From Agapetus fuscipes (taxonomy: Eukaryota > Arthropoda > Insecta > Trichoptera > Glossosomatidae), in contig OX637362.1 of assembly GCA_951799405.1 (NCBI GenBank), forward strand, positions 6,526,703-6,590,702: a stretch of 64,000 nt of DNA, in the 5' to 3' direction. How positions within the stretch are numbered: the stretch's first letter is position 1; each line of letters starts with the position of its first letter. Below, one piece after another: positions 54,175-64,000 of this stretch. Under the pieces are notes generated by a model. That model ran no database searches. It was not told where the DNA came from and saw only the letters and a list, made by a program, of their open reading frames with translations. The position numbers were made by a program, and so were the translations under genes.

Positions 54175-57100
54175 TTGAAATATTATGAGAAAACTTTAAA
54201 ACTCTTGATTGATTCTGGTGCAGACATTTCATTAGTAAAAATTGATTCTCTCTTCGAGGAAGAACCAATTACTGAAACTGAAAAATTAACGTTAAAAGGT
54301 ATTAACGACTCACCGAATCCAATTAAAACAGTTGGAACTTGTAATATCTCATTTGGTTTAGGTGATTTAAAATTGAATCACACTTTTAATGTTCTTCCAC
54401 CTAATGTATCTAATATTCCATTCGATGGTTTATTAGGACATGATTTCCTAGTTGGAAATGAAATCAGAGTGGATTATTGTGAAAAGGCTATTATGATTGG
54501 AAATTATAGAATTCCAATGTTGTACAAAAGTTCAGATAAAGATAATGCAAATATCTTTAAATTAAAGCCTCGAAGTGAAACAGTTGTTGAATTGATTGCG
54601 CTAAATCCAGAAATTAAAGAGGGTATTGTACCAGAAATTAAGTTGCTCCCAGATGTATATTTATCTAGGGCAATTACAACTGTTAGGAAAGATAATAAAG
54701 TATATGCGACTATTTTAAATAATAGTGAAAGATATGTTAATATTACGTCTCAAGGGATCACACTTGAACCTTTTGATAAGGATGTTAGTTTTCTATATTT
54801 TGAAAATTGTTTGAAAAATGATCCAATTAGAATAAACAAACTATGTCAACAATTGCGGTTGTCGCATTTAAATAATGAAGAAGCAGATTCGATTAGAAAA
54901 CTTTGTGAAGAATATAATGATATATTTTATCTAGAAGGTGACCGTTTATCGCACACTAAAACAACATTTCATGAAATACCGATAACGTCACAGACACCAA
55001 TATTTACAAAGTCATATCGGTACCCTGAGGTACATAAGGACGAGGTAAATAAACAAATTAATAAAATGCTTGAACAAGAAATAATTAAACCTTCGACCTC
55101 TCCTTGGAGTTCACCTCTTTGGGTAGTACCAAAGAAAGACGATGCTTCAGGTTTAAAGAAATGGCGGATAGTTATTGATTATCGAAAATTAAACGATATA
55201 ACAGTAGGTGAAACATATCCCTTGCCAAACATCACTGAAATTCTTGAACAATTAGGACATTCAAAATATTTTACAATTCTAGACTTAGCTTCAGGGTTTC
55301 ATCAAATTCCTATGCATCCAGAACATTCAAATAAAACAGCGTTTACTACTCCTCAAGGACATTTCGAATTTCTTCGTCTTCCTTTTGGATTAAAGTGCGC
55401 ACCAGTAAGATTTCAACAATTAATGGATGTAGTACTCACAGGATTACAGGGAATTAAATGTTTTGTCTATCTAGATGATATTGTAGTCTACGCGGACACT
55501 ATAGAAACTCATACACAAAGGTTAAAACAGATATTTGAACGTCTTGATAAACATAATTTGAAACTTCAACCAGATAAGTGCGAATTCATGCGAAGGGAAG
55601 TAGCTTACTTAGGACATATAATCACTAATGAAGGTGTTAAACCTAATCCTGAAAAGATTAAAGTAATACACAATTTTCCGATTCCAAAGAATGCAAAGGA
55701 GATTAAATCCTTCTTGGGTCTGATAGGATATTATAGGAAATTTATAAATAATTTTGCCAACTTATCAAAACCATTAACCAAATTGTTAAAATTAAATCAA
55801 CAATTTATTTGGGGAAACGAACAAAATGAGGCATTTAATACGTTACGATTAAAATTAATAACAGAACCGATTTTGAAGTATCCTGATTTTTCGCAACCAT
55901 TTAATCTAACTACTGATAGTTCAGATTTTGCCATTGGTGCGGTATTATCACAAGGAACAGTTCCTAATGATCTTCCAATTGCTTATGCATCCAGAACTTT
56001 AAATAAAAGTGAATCAAATTATTTTACTACAGAAAAAGAATTGTTAGCAATTGTTTGGGCATGTAAACATTTTCGACCTTATCTCTATGGTAGGAATTTC
56101 AAAATTTATACGGATCATAGACCATTAACATGGCTTTTTAATGTTAAAGATCCTGGTTCACGTCTTGTTCGCTGGCGCTTAAAGTTACAGGAATATCAGT
56201 ATGAGATTCATTTTAAACAAGGTCGTTTGAACAGTAATGCAGACGCTTTGTCAAGAATAGGAATTGAAAAGGAATCAAAAATATTAATTAATAATTATGA
56301 AACCATTCAATCATATCATAATTTTTTAGAAGATCAAAATTTAAAATGTAATGTAAATCTAAATGAGATAGATAAATCATTATTTGATCAGAATGAATCA
56401 ATAGCTCATTGTATATCGAATGATAAATCAATGTCTTCAGGCATTGCACTTGAAATTAAAGATATGATTAATAACTATGACGAAATATTAAAAACTGATA
56501 CTTCAGTAGGACAATTACTTAAGTCCAAAACACATAAAGGAAATACAATTTATCATTTAATAACCAAGCAAAATTATTGGGAAAAACCTACATATATTTC
56601 AATTTTTCAAGCACTTTTAAGCTTGAGAACTAATCTTGAAAATAATAATGAAAAAAATATTTCACTACCTAAATTAGGAAGTGGTTTGGATAAACTTAAT
56701 TTCGAAAAGATTAAAAGGATCATTCGATATATTTTTCATAATTCGGATATAAATATAACTATTTGTCACAATAAATTAATAAGTCCAAATATAGAAGACA
56801 TTCCTAAAATATTAAGGGAATATCATGACTCACCTATAGGAGGTCATGCAGGATATCACAGAACCTTGAATAGAATTAAACTCAAATACAAATGGACAAA
56901 TATGTGTAAAGATATAAAAATATATATTAAACAATGTGACTCTTGCAGTAGAAATAAAATCTGTAGACAGAAATTAAAACAACCGATTGAAATAACTTCC
57001 ACAAGTTCAAAACCATTTGAAAGGATAGCTTTGGATATAGTAGGACCTCTGCCTTTAACTGAAAACGGTAATAAATATATTCTCACCCTACAAGATGATT

Positions 57101-57834
57101 TAACAAAATTCACTCAATGTTATCCTATAGCAAATCACGAAGCTAATACTATTGCAAAGGTATTTACTTCTGAATTTATTTGTAGATTTGGTATTCCAGA
57201 TAAGATCATCACGGATCAAGGAAGAGATTTTACCTCAAATTTATTAAAGGATATAGCTAAATTATTCAAAATTGAACAATTACAAACAAGTGCTTATCAT
57301 CCTCAAAGTAATGGTGCTTTAGAAAGAATACATGCTACTCTTGCAGATTATTTGAAACATTATGTTTCTACTGATCAGACTAATTGGGACGAATGGCTTC
57401 CATTCGCAATGTTTACTTACAACACAACACCTCACACTGCAACTAAGTATACACCATTTGAACTTATATTTGGTAATTTACCAATTTTACCTACATCTTT
57501 AACAGTTCCAAAATTTCAATATACATATGATACATTTATTGATGATTTAAAACTTAAACTTTCAAAATCTCATCAAATTGCGAGATCCAATTTAATTAAA
57601 GAAAAAGAAAACGTGCAAAATAAATATAATGTTGATAAGAAGCTCAGAACATTTAAAATTGGAGATAAAGTATATCTAACCAATAATGCTAGTAAATTGA
57701 ATAGATCAAAAAAGTTAACGTCATCTTTTAATGGACCTTACGAAATAATTCAGGTACATAGTCCTTTAAATGTAACTATAAAAATAAAGAATAAAAATGT
57801 TAAAATTCACACTGACCGAATAAAGCATGCTTGA
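54175..57834 (+). CDS. pol: Pol polyprotein: protease, reverse transcriptase, RNase H, integrase
   Basis: The frame is open from 54073 and is expressed by -1 frameshifting from gag; the coordinates given start at a TTG inside it, so no start codon is implied. Counting from there, protease LLIDSGADISLV has its active Asp at about 13. The reverse transcriptase has LPFGLKCAP and VYLDDIVVY (YLDD at 432-435). RNase H has LTTDSSDFAIGA (Asp 581), TEKELLAIVW and YTDHRPLTWL. The integrase zinc region is H...H...CDSC at about 884-930. The catalytic triad Asp954, Asp1014, Glu1050 has the DD35E spacing. A GPYEI motif (GPY/F module) lies near the end. There are no stops or missing catalytic residues, so it appears functional. 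Confidence 0.95.
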   Translation: MKYYEKTLKLLIDSGADISLVKIDSLFEEEPITETEKLTLKGINDSPNPIKTVGTCNISFGLGDLKLNHTFNVLPPNVSNIPFDGLLGHDFLVGNEIRVDYCEKAIMIGNYRIPMLYKSSDKDNANIFKLKPRSETVVELIALNPEIKEGIVPEIKLLPDVYLSRAITTVRKDNKVYATILNNSERYVNITSQGITLEPFDKDVSFLYFENCLKNDPIRINKLCQQLRLSHLNNEEADSIRKLCEEYNDIFYLEGDRLSHTKTTFHEIPITSQTPIFTKSYRYPEVHKDEVNKQINKMLEQEIIKPSTSPWSSPLWVVPKKDDASGLKKWRIVIDYRKLNDITVGETYPLPNITEILEQLGHSKYFTILDLASGFHQIPMHPEHSNKTAFTTPQGHFEFLRLPFGLKCAPVRFQQLMDVVLTGLQGIKCFVYLDDIVVYADTIETHTQRLKQIFERLDKHNLKLQPDKCEFMRREVAYLGHIITNEGVKPNPEKIKVIHNFPIPKNAKEIKSFLGLIGYYRKFINNFANLSKPLTKLLKLNQQFIWGNEQNEAFNTLRLKLITEPILKYPDFSQPFNLTTDSSDFAIGAVLSQGTVPNDLPIAYASRTLNKSESNYFTTEKELLAIVWACKHFRPYLYGRNFKIYTDHRPLTWLFNVKDPGSRLVRWRLKLQEYQYEIHFKQGRLNSNADALSRIGIEKESKILINNYETIQSYHNFLEDQNLKCNVNLNEIDKSLFDQNESIAHCISNDKSMSSGIALEIKDMINNYDEILKTDTSVGQLLKSKTHKGNTIYHLITKQNYWEKPTYISIFQALLSLRTNLENNNEKNISLPKLGSGLDKLNFEKIKRIIRYIFHNSDINITICHNKLISPNIEDIPKILREYHDSPIGGHAGYHRTLNRIKLKYKWTNMCKDIKIYIKQCDSCSRNKICRQKLKQPIEITSTSSKPFERIALDIVGPLPLTENGNKYILTLQDDLTKFTQCYPIANHEANTIAKVFTSEFICRFGIPDKIITDQGRDFTSNLLKDIAKLFKIEQLQTSAYHPQSNGALERIHATLADYLKHYVSTDQTNWDEWLPFAMFTYNTTPHTATKYTPFELIFGNLPILPTSLTVPKFQYTYDTFIDDLKLKLSKSHQIARSNLIKEKENVQNKYNVDKKLRTFKIGDKVYLTNNASKLNRSKKLTSSFNGPYEIIQVHSPLNVTIKIKNKNVKIHTDRIKHA

Positions 57835-57872
57835 TTAGATAAGTAAGATATGCTTGATTTAAATATAAGTAA

Positions 57873-58532
57873 GTACGTAATATCATAATTATTTGTTTTA
57901 GATTCATCTCTGCGATAAATGCACAAGGTGAAGGTAATGCATTTGCAAATCATCAGTTGAATACATCATCGGGACTTTTTTATGATTATTTGGGAAATTT
58001 AAGACTCTTCGATTCATCTTGGAAATTAATCACATTTTACGATCTCTCATTCTTGAATGATAAGATAACTCTATTCGAGAAAACGTATGCTAAGACCTTT
58101 CATTTATGCCAATATATTGGAGAAGGTTTAGATAATACAATTTGCTCCTACAAATTAAAGAGTATTGAAACCAAAATGCCAATTATACAAAATCTTGAAA
58201 GTTCTATATCACAATTAATAGGTCATCAACCTAAAAATATTAACAGACTCAAAAGAGGTTTGATAAATTTTGTTGGAAATTTGGCCAATACATTGTTTGG
58301 AATATTGGATTCAGATGATGCTGCTCATTATGACACAATAATTGAAAGTATGAAAAAAGAAGAAACAGGAATATTGCTTTTGCTCAAGGATCAAACACAA
58401 ATTGTTTCTTCCACCTTAAACAATTTTAACCAAACTATTACAAATTTACACAAAAGTGAAACTTTATTTAATGATAATATTCGTAATGTCAACAAATATA
58501 TCACTGAAGAAAATTTTAAAATGATACTTTAA
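57873..58532 (+). pseudogene. env: Env, N-terminal part, frameshifted
   Basis: The frame opens at 57873. A hydrophobic stretch (IIIICFRFISAINA) at its start could be part of a signal peptide, with the start codon supplied by splicing. A furin-like site NRLKR, followed by GLINFVGNLANTLFGIL, marks the cleavage point and fusion peptide, as in errantivirus Env and related F-type fusion proteins. Heptad-like sequence follows. The frame stops at 58530-58532 (TAA). The rest of Env is open in another frame from 58520, so a single-base shift separates the halves. A sequencing error in the nearby A runs would look the same. Confidence 0.85.
57900..57901 (+). promoter_or_regulatory. env: candidate splice acceptor for env RNA
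   Basis: atttgttttag ends in AG just after the pol stop. The env frame is open through it (from 57873), and errantivirus env is known to be made from a spliced RNA. The donor was not identified. Confidence 0.5.
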
Positions 58533-59866
58533 AAATCAATGAAATGATTATTGCTCATTTTTTGTCTTTGACATTTTATCTAAATGACTTAGAGCTGGAA
58601 TTAAATAATATATTAAATGCTATATTATTTGTAAATAATAACCAACTTCATCCTTCAATTATGACTCCAAGTCAATTACTGACAGAATTAAAAATCACAG
58701 AGCATAATCTACCACTTGGTTACAGTTACCCTTTCGCACTAAATATTGATAATATGCATAAAATTTATAAGATCTTGACTATAAAATTATCCTATATAAA
58801 TAATAAATTAATTTTCTTAATTTCAATACCATACACGAATAATAATGAATTCAATCTTTTTCATGTAATTTCCTTACCAATTAAAGGTAAAAATGGATAT
58901 ATTTCCATCCAACCAACACAAAAATATTTGGCATATTCTTTATCGAAGATTCAATACTCCACATTCTCAACTTTAGATAAATGTGTTAAGGTTGAAACGA
59001 AAGAATTTATTTGTTTACAACCAAATGTTATTTACACAAGTCATACTCGACCTATATGCGAAACTGAAATGTTAAATTCAAATATTATTCCAAATTCATG
59101 CATAGTACAACAAACGGGTAATGAACTAGAATTATGGCATAAACTCGATGACAAAAATGTGTGCTTGTATATATTGTCAACGCCAACAATATTAACAATA
59201 AATTGCAACAATTCTATGAATGATTTGTATTTAACCAACATAGGAATTTTGAGTTTGAAACCTTATTGTAAAGGATTTTCCAAACAGATAATATTAAATG
59301 CAGAAAATAATTTATCTTCCAATTATACGATTATATTCCCAAAAATTGACATTTTATCTGACGATTGCTGCAATGAAGTAAAATTAAATAAATCTCAATC
59401 CATACCATTTTATTTGAATCCTATACATTATACTAATATGGGTCTAGAAGATATTAATCTGATTTCTCATAGGTTAAACACTTTCTCAAACCATGTAGAC
59501 GATTTGTTAAATGAACCCAAAATTGCGAATCATATTACTAAAATGAGTATCTTTATGTATGTCACAATAGTAATAATAACAATGTTTGTTTTATATAAAT
59601 TAATTTCAAAGTTATGCAAATTTTGTCGCTATAAAAATGCTAGTAATCTATTAAGCATAGAGAATGTACCTCCAGGTGCACAAGTAAATAATAATATATT
59701 TAGTATATGTTTTAAAAGAAGTCAACCAACCAATGACGATACATTTGACATGGAATTCATCACTCCTAGTAGTAGTAGTAATACACCTGCTGTTGACGAA
59801 GCGTCAACTAGTACACCATTGAGAAGAAGTGTTAGATTGTGCAGTTATAAGAAAAATAATAAATAA
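58520..59866 (+). pseudogene. env: Env, C-terminal part with transmembrane anchor
   Basis: The frame is open from 58520; its first ATG is at 58544 and gives 440 codons. It holds the remaining extracellular region with many Cys and N-glycosylation-type sites (NNS, NYT), then a membrane span (MYVTIVIITMFVLYKLI, about residues 336-352 from that ATG), then a cytoplasmic tail of about 85 residues. It has no signal peptide of its own, so it is not a separate gene. Together with the upstream part it makes up one disrupted Env of about 650 residues. Confidence 0.85.
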
Positions 59867-60172
59867 AATAAAATAAAATCTTTTCTAATTTTAAGGTTTG
59901 TAAAGTTCAATAACACTCATTACTTATCAATTGGTATTGACTCAATCACCTGTTATAAGCATTATGTAATAAGTTTAATCATATAATGTAATATGATAAT
60001 GTAATCTCATGTAAAGAAACAACATATTCATTCATAAATAATTTATATTAATGAAAATTTTGTATTGAAGGTTATATATAATCACAAATCAATATTGACT
60101 TAAATATTTCATTCTAATTACAGCTGAAATTATCTCTAATAAACTAAGTTACTACCCTTAGTTTATTTTTAC

Positions 60173-60181
60173 GAAGGGAGG
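60173..60181 (+). promoter_or_regulatory. polypurine tract
   Basis: gaagggagg lies directly before the 3' LTR, the expected primer for plus-strand DNA synthesis. Confidence 0.85.
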
Positions 60182-60608
60182 TGTTATGTAATTACCACTT
60201 CCTAATCATTTAACCCTTTGCTTTATATAACTTGTTATACTTACTCTAAGAGAATGTACATCATGTATGTTCCAGTTACTGTAACCATAATGTTGTTTCC
60301 TTAAATCTGTTGACCAGGAATATTTACACTATCGATGTAAATAAATGTAGACGTCTGGCCGTAGTCCATAGAAGCAAATGGAACGTCCACATCATCCATC
60401 TATTGCTTGGAGGGGATAAGTAAACATCAGATTATATCTCCATATAAATACAGGTGCATGTAAACAAAAGCAGACTTCTCATTGTAGCCTCATACCACTA
60501 AGTTAACTTCAGCTTTTTCATTTGACTCTTGACTGTAAAGACATCTCTGTAATTTGTTTCTAAATAAAAAATCTTTCTGTTTTCAATTCTTTTATTGAAC
60601 CCATAACA
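60182..60608 (+). repeat. 3' LTR
   Basis: 427 bases, apparently identical to the 5' LTR and flanked by AATG on the right. Confidence 0.95.
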
Positions 60609-60724
60609 AATGTATGAAACAATATTGACATCTAGCGGCAAAACGTAACAGTTTTTTTTACATTTTCTTTTATTTCATGCAAATTAAAAATAAAAAAAAA
60701 GCCAAATAAAAATGGATTTCAATC

Positions 60725-60876
60725 TGTAATCTAAGTTGCAAACATATATAACATTTGAGATTCATATTACATGCATTCTCACAACCAGACACATACAAGT
60801 TCGCGCTTGCACATGCCTCATGTGAACCTACAACATAAAAACCAAATCTCAAATGGACATACACCCTGCAACTCTT
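60725..60876 (-). repeat. R1 tail half, cut by a tandem array
   Basis: gtaatctaagttgcaaacat to acaccctgcaactctt. The R1 sequence stops exactly where the array begins. Confidence 0.8.
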
Positions 60877-61326
60877 GGTTAAGGTTCGGTTAAGGTTCGG
60901 TTAAGGTTCGGTTAAGTTCGGTTTAGGTTCGGTTAAGTTCGGTTAAGGTTCGGTTAAGTTCGGTTAAGGTTCGGTTAAGTTCGGTTAAGGTTCGGTTAAG
61001 TTCGGTTAAGGTTCGGTTAAGTTCGGTTAAGGTTCGGTTAAGTTCGGTTAAGGTTCGGTTAAGTTCGGTTAAGGTTCGGTTAAGTTCGGTTAAGGTTCGG
61101 TTAAGTTCGGTTAAGGTTCGGTTAAGTTCGGTTAAGGTTCGGTTAAGTTCGGTTAAGGTTCGGTTAAGTTCGGTTAAGGTTCGGTTAAGTTCGGTTAAGG
61201 TTCGGTTAAGTTCGGTTAAGGTTCGGTTAAGTTCGGTTAAGGTTCGGTTAAGTTCGGTTTAGGTTCGGTTAAGTTCGGTTAAGGTTCGGTTAAGTTCGGT
61301 TAAGGTTCGGTTAAGTTCAGTTAAGG
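60877..61326 (+). repeat. tandem array ggttaaggttc / ggttaagttc
   Basis: About 450 bp. It begins with a few 11-bp units (ggttaaggttc), then alternates 11- and 10-bp units, giving a 21-bp higher-order repeat of roughly 19 copies. Two tttagg variants occur. It is reminiscent of, but not the same as, the insect telomere repeat TTAGG. Confidence 0.95.
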
Positions 61327-61404
61327 ATATATTAAAATATGCATGTCAGAATAAAATGAAATTTCCAGAATAACATTTTACATTTAACAAAGGTTTCATA
61401 AAAT

Positions 61405-61660
61405 CTAATCTAATCTAATCTAAGTTGCAAAGATATGTTATATTGGAGATTCACATTACATGCATTCTCACAACCAGACACATACAATTTCGCGCTTGCA
61501 CATGCCTCATGTGAACCTACAACATAAAAACCAAATCTCAAATGGACATACACCCTGCAACTCTTGCCGTCCTTCCCTGAGACAGGGGTGACATTGGCAA
61601 AGTGAACCATTTTTACAGCATGGGTGGTCAGCCGCATACCAACCTATAAGTCAAGGAATA
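61405..61660 (-). repeat. R1 repeat, full length
   Basis: The minus strand runs from ccttgacttataggttgg to three TTAGA-type units. It is almost the same as 5103-5357. Confidence 0.9.
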
Positions 61661-62579
61661 AGTAAATAAAGAATTCAGATAATTGAAGTATGCTGTAGGA
61701 AAAGTTAGACTAACACTTTACTCCCCTACAATTTATAAATGTACTACATTCCTCTGGAAATATGAAAGTCATAACTCATAATACAGTATATTCAGATATA
61801 TGCTCACAATATATTCTAAGCGTTCTCCGCATAGATGTTCCAAAGTTGTTTTTTTCTCGGCGGGCAAACATGACACTTTTACGTAATTTTACTCCAGTTC
61901 GTCTTCAACCAGCAACCCGGTAGTATAAAACCTTATGTCTATGTTAAATGTGTGAAATTAATGAAAATAGATTTAAGAAAAACTTTTTTTTTACAAAAAT
62001 AAATTATATCACACGTAATATTTTTAAAATTGCAAACAGTTCATGAGTCGATAAACATCGATTGAAACACAAAATGTAGCTCATACGTTGTTTCGTATTT
62101 TCATTAATATTTTTTCCCCTACTTGTAGGGGAAAAATATGAAGCTCTACTTATGCGTTCGATATGTCGGGCTGACTTCACAGCGACGAAATTTTTAAAGT
62201 TAAACAATTGTTTTAATAATTAATTTGTGCTAGGATTTTATATATTTTTAATTTGTGCATGTAGTATAATTGATCAAGTTCACAAACAAAGGTGTTTGAA
62301 AACTCCAATCACAATATTTAGCCATTTATAGCAGTATGTATTAGCACCTGTCTCGTCCGCTCGCTGAGTAAGTCTGCGTGAGACTGGCGGGCCGTTTTTC
62401 TCGAGTACGATTTTTGACCTACTGCAGGGTGCTACGTGTTTCGAGAAATGTTACTTCTCTAGTATATATACCTCAATGGCGCGAACAGAAATATTTTTCA
62501 TTTAAAATAACATTTTGGCAAATACACACAGCGTGAGTATTTCGTAATAGGCAAAGCATTTACGCACATGATCGCGCTC
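61661..62579. other. no recognisable gene; one hairpin
   Basis: tttttcccctac and gtaggggaaaaa (about 62110-62135) form a tight perfect hairpin. The remainder is AT-rich. Confidence 0.4.
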
Positions 62580-62692
62580 TATAATCTACGTTATACTAAT
62601 ATTTAAGATTCATATTGAATGCATGCCTACAAGCAGACACGTGTAAGTTCACGTTTACACATGTCGCATGTGTAACTACTGTAAGTGCAGCT
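62580..62692 (-). repeat. R1 tail fragment, diverged
   Basis: ctataatctacgttatacta, gcatgcctacaagcagacac and gtgtaagttcacgtttacac. Confidence 0.65.
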
Positions 62693-62762
62693 GTAAGTGC
62701 AGCGTTATTTGAAAGGATATAGAATAAACGCACTTAAAAATAACTTAAATTCATTAGATTGT

Positions 62763-62905
62763 TAACGCTATGGCCAAGCTGGTAAAGACGGTAACTTTGA
62801 CTAGCGTGTTTGCAATAAAAACGACGCTGGTTAGACCCCATAGTGATAACTTTGACCCTGTTTTAACAGATGCCATTGTGTAATTATTGATGAGTTGTAC
62901 ATAAA
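62763..62905 (+). repeat. SINE3 (tRNA-derived)
   Basis: gctatggccaagctggtaaa (A-box) and acgctggttagacccca (B-box) about 45 bases apart, then ctttgaccctgttttaacag and atgccattgtgtaattattg. Tail copies occur at 18262 and 46655. Confidence 0.6.
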
Positions 62906-63050
62906 AATAAAAAATAAGATGAATTCTTAATTGAAAATGATGAATTTCTGGACAGGCAACAATAGGTTAGTGGATTGCATTACTCGTCACGACTGCACTC
63001 AGCATAAGTGTGAACTTAGAACTTTTGTCTCGGCGGGCGAACGACTGCGG

Positions 63051-63172
63051 TCTAATCTAATCTAATCTAAGTTGCAAAGATATGTAACATTGGGGATTCA
63101 CATTACATGCATTCTCACAAGCAGACACGTACCAGTTCGCGCTTGCACATGCCTACATGCACATTAACTACA
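63051..63172 (-). repeat. R1 tail half
   Basis: ctaatctaatctaatctaag to cgcgcttgcacatgcctaca. It is truncated beside a LINE fragment. Confidence 0.8.
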
Positions 63173-63194
63173 TTGGCTTCGTTTTCCTGAGAGG

Positions 63195-63585
63195 GTGGTC
63201 TACCGTGTGTGTTTGATGGTATTTAAAGCTCTTAATGGTTTGGCTCCATCATATCTGGCAGACATGTTTTCCCCCGTTGAGGTGAGTGTGAGGGGGCGGA
63301 CGCTTAGGTCAGCAGGGTGTCGAGCTGTCAGGTTGATGCAGCCTCGCCGTCAAATATGCACTAATTTTGGGGATCGCGCTTTCCGGTTTGCGGGACCAAT
63401 GGAGTGGAACAGACTGCCACCCGGAGTGAGGGTTTCGAAATCTGTTGGCATTTTTAAGGGATCACTCAAACAGCACCTTTTTAAAATATCTCATTCATGA
63501 TTAGGAGGGCCCTTGAGGTGTGACACACACAAAAACGGCGCTCTTTTGTCATGTATTAATTAAATAAAAATAAATTATCCTCATA
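63195..63585 (+). pseudogene. LINE reverse transcriptase C-terminus and 3' end
   Basis: About 100 open codons read VFKALNGLAPSYLADMF and FGDRAFRFAGPMEWNRLPPG, then VGIFKGSLKQHLFKI and a stop. This is the C-terminal tail of an L2/CR1/Jockey-like reverse transcriptase. The short 3' region gagggcccttgaggtgtgac...aaacggcgctc...aaataaattatcc matches the type-B tail of SINE2. The copy is 5' truncated. It ends near (AT)n at about 63586. Confidence 0.75.
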
Positions 63586-63595
63586 TATATATATA

Positions 63596-63684
63596 TGCCG
63601 CATGCGAACCTACAACATAAAAACCAAATCTCAAATGGGCATACACCCTGCAACTCTTGCCGAGCTTCCCTGAAACAGAGCCCT
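63596..63684 (-). repeat. R1 middle fragment
   Basis: gccgcatgcgaacctacaac to cgagcttccctgaaacag. The head and tail are both missing. Confidence 0.7.
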
Positions 63685-63870
63685 TGGCATAATAACAGAA
63701 TATTCCCTAGAAACCCGGCCGAGAGATGTGACAATTTTGTAAATATTAAGGCATGTGCGGACATTAATTACAGCAATATGTTTCAATGTAATTTGTTCGT
63801 GTTATAGCTCAAAGAGATTTTTCTGATGGTATAGCACAGCGACTGTGGACCTATACTACATGTGACCGAA

Positions 63871-64000
63871 ATGTCGGTGACCGAAAATCCATGTGTACGA
63901 ACTGTCGTGGGACCGATGTGTCTGTGGACGAGTTATCTGTGCCCGAATTGTCTTTAACCGAAATATCGTTGAGCAAAGAGTCGTGTGTACTGTCGCGTGA
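63871..64000 (+). repeat. degenerate minisatellite, about 15-16 bp unit, runs off the window
   Basis: Units such as gtgaccgaaatgtcg, gtgaccgaaaatccat, gtgtacgaactgtcg and gtgcccgaattgtct repeat to the window end. They share the form gtgNccgaaNtgtc. Confidence 0.75.

Larger units (their letters stand above)
52285..60608 (+). mobile_element. env-bearing Ty3/gypsy (errantivirus-like) retroelement, young
   Basis: An 8.3-kb endogenous retroelement with two 427-bp LTRs that I read as identical, TG...CA termini and the target duplication AATG (52281-52284 and 60609-60612). The order is LTR, primer site, gag, pol (protease, reverse transcriptase, RNase H, integrase), env, polypurine tract, LTR. Gag and pol are intact and joined by a frameshift site. 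Env is broken by one shift between 58520 and 58532. Identical LTRs imply a recent insertion. A 4-bp duplication, integrase order and a furin-cleaved env fit insect errantiviruses. Confidence 0.95.

Noticed and set aside
60877..61326. Interstitial telomere (TTAGG)n
   Set aside because: The units are ggttaaggttc/ggttaagttc, not TTAGG; similarity is only superficial.
1..64000. CRISPR array, bacterial operon or prophage
   Set aside because: The window has introns, SINEs and LINEs; tandem arrays have no unique spacers.

Overview
The window looks like insect nuclear DNA: AT-rich, with split genes and dense transposable elements (TEs). It carries an env-bearing Ty3/gypsy retroelement of the errantivirus type, a group known from insects, plus Penelope-like, hAT, PIF/Harbinger and piggyBac-like elements, several LINE families and tRNA-derived SINEs. 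I cannot name the species.

The only convincing host protein gene is on the minus strand at 9982-19028: a secreted or membrane-bound Xaa-Pro aminopeptidase of the XPNPEP2 (aminopeptidase P2) type. Ten coding exons join with consistent splice phases into about 689 residues. They hold all five expected metal ligands and end in a hydrophobic tail like a GPI-anchor signal. The first exon, with the start codon and signal peptide, was not found. Its introns are full of LINE, SINE and MITE debris.

The right side holds a complete, very young LTR retroelement at 52285-60608 with two apparently identical 427-bp LTRs and an AATG target duplication. It has a leucine-tRNA-like primer site, gag, pol with a DD35E integrase, and an env with a furin-like site and a transmembrane anchor. 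Gag and pol are joined by a textbook -1 frameshift site (T TTA AAC, 7-nt spacer, stem-loop). Env is split into two frames, so the copy looks replication-competent except in env.

The rest is TE debris with many nested insertions. Family names used below are mine. R1: about 250 bp, starts CCTTGACTTATAGG, ends in (TTAGA)n, more than 20 copies. SINE1, SINE2 (with alternative tails A and B) and SINE3: tRNA-derived. FB1: palindromic 215-240 bp foldback elements, four copies. There is also a Penelope-like element with a GIY-YIG endonuclease between inverted repeats (23390-24366), hAT elements (19679-19987, probably 28564-29754), a TTAA-flanked piggyBac-like MITE (9051-9761), a decayed piggyBac-like transposon (39547-41128), and three tandem arrays (44983-45237, 60877-61326, 63871-64000).

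The most interesting points are the frameshift module, SINE2 swapping its 3' tail with one matching a LINE, R1 as the probable 3' end of another LINE, and hammerhead-ribozyme-like cores in three places. I found no CRISPR array, bacterial operon, rRNA gene or convincing functional tRNA gene. All coordinates, splice sites and similarities were read by eye.
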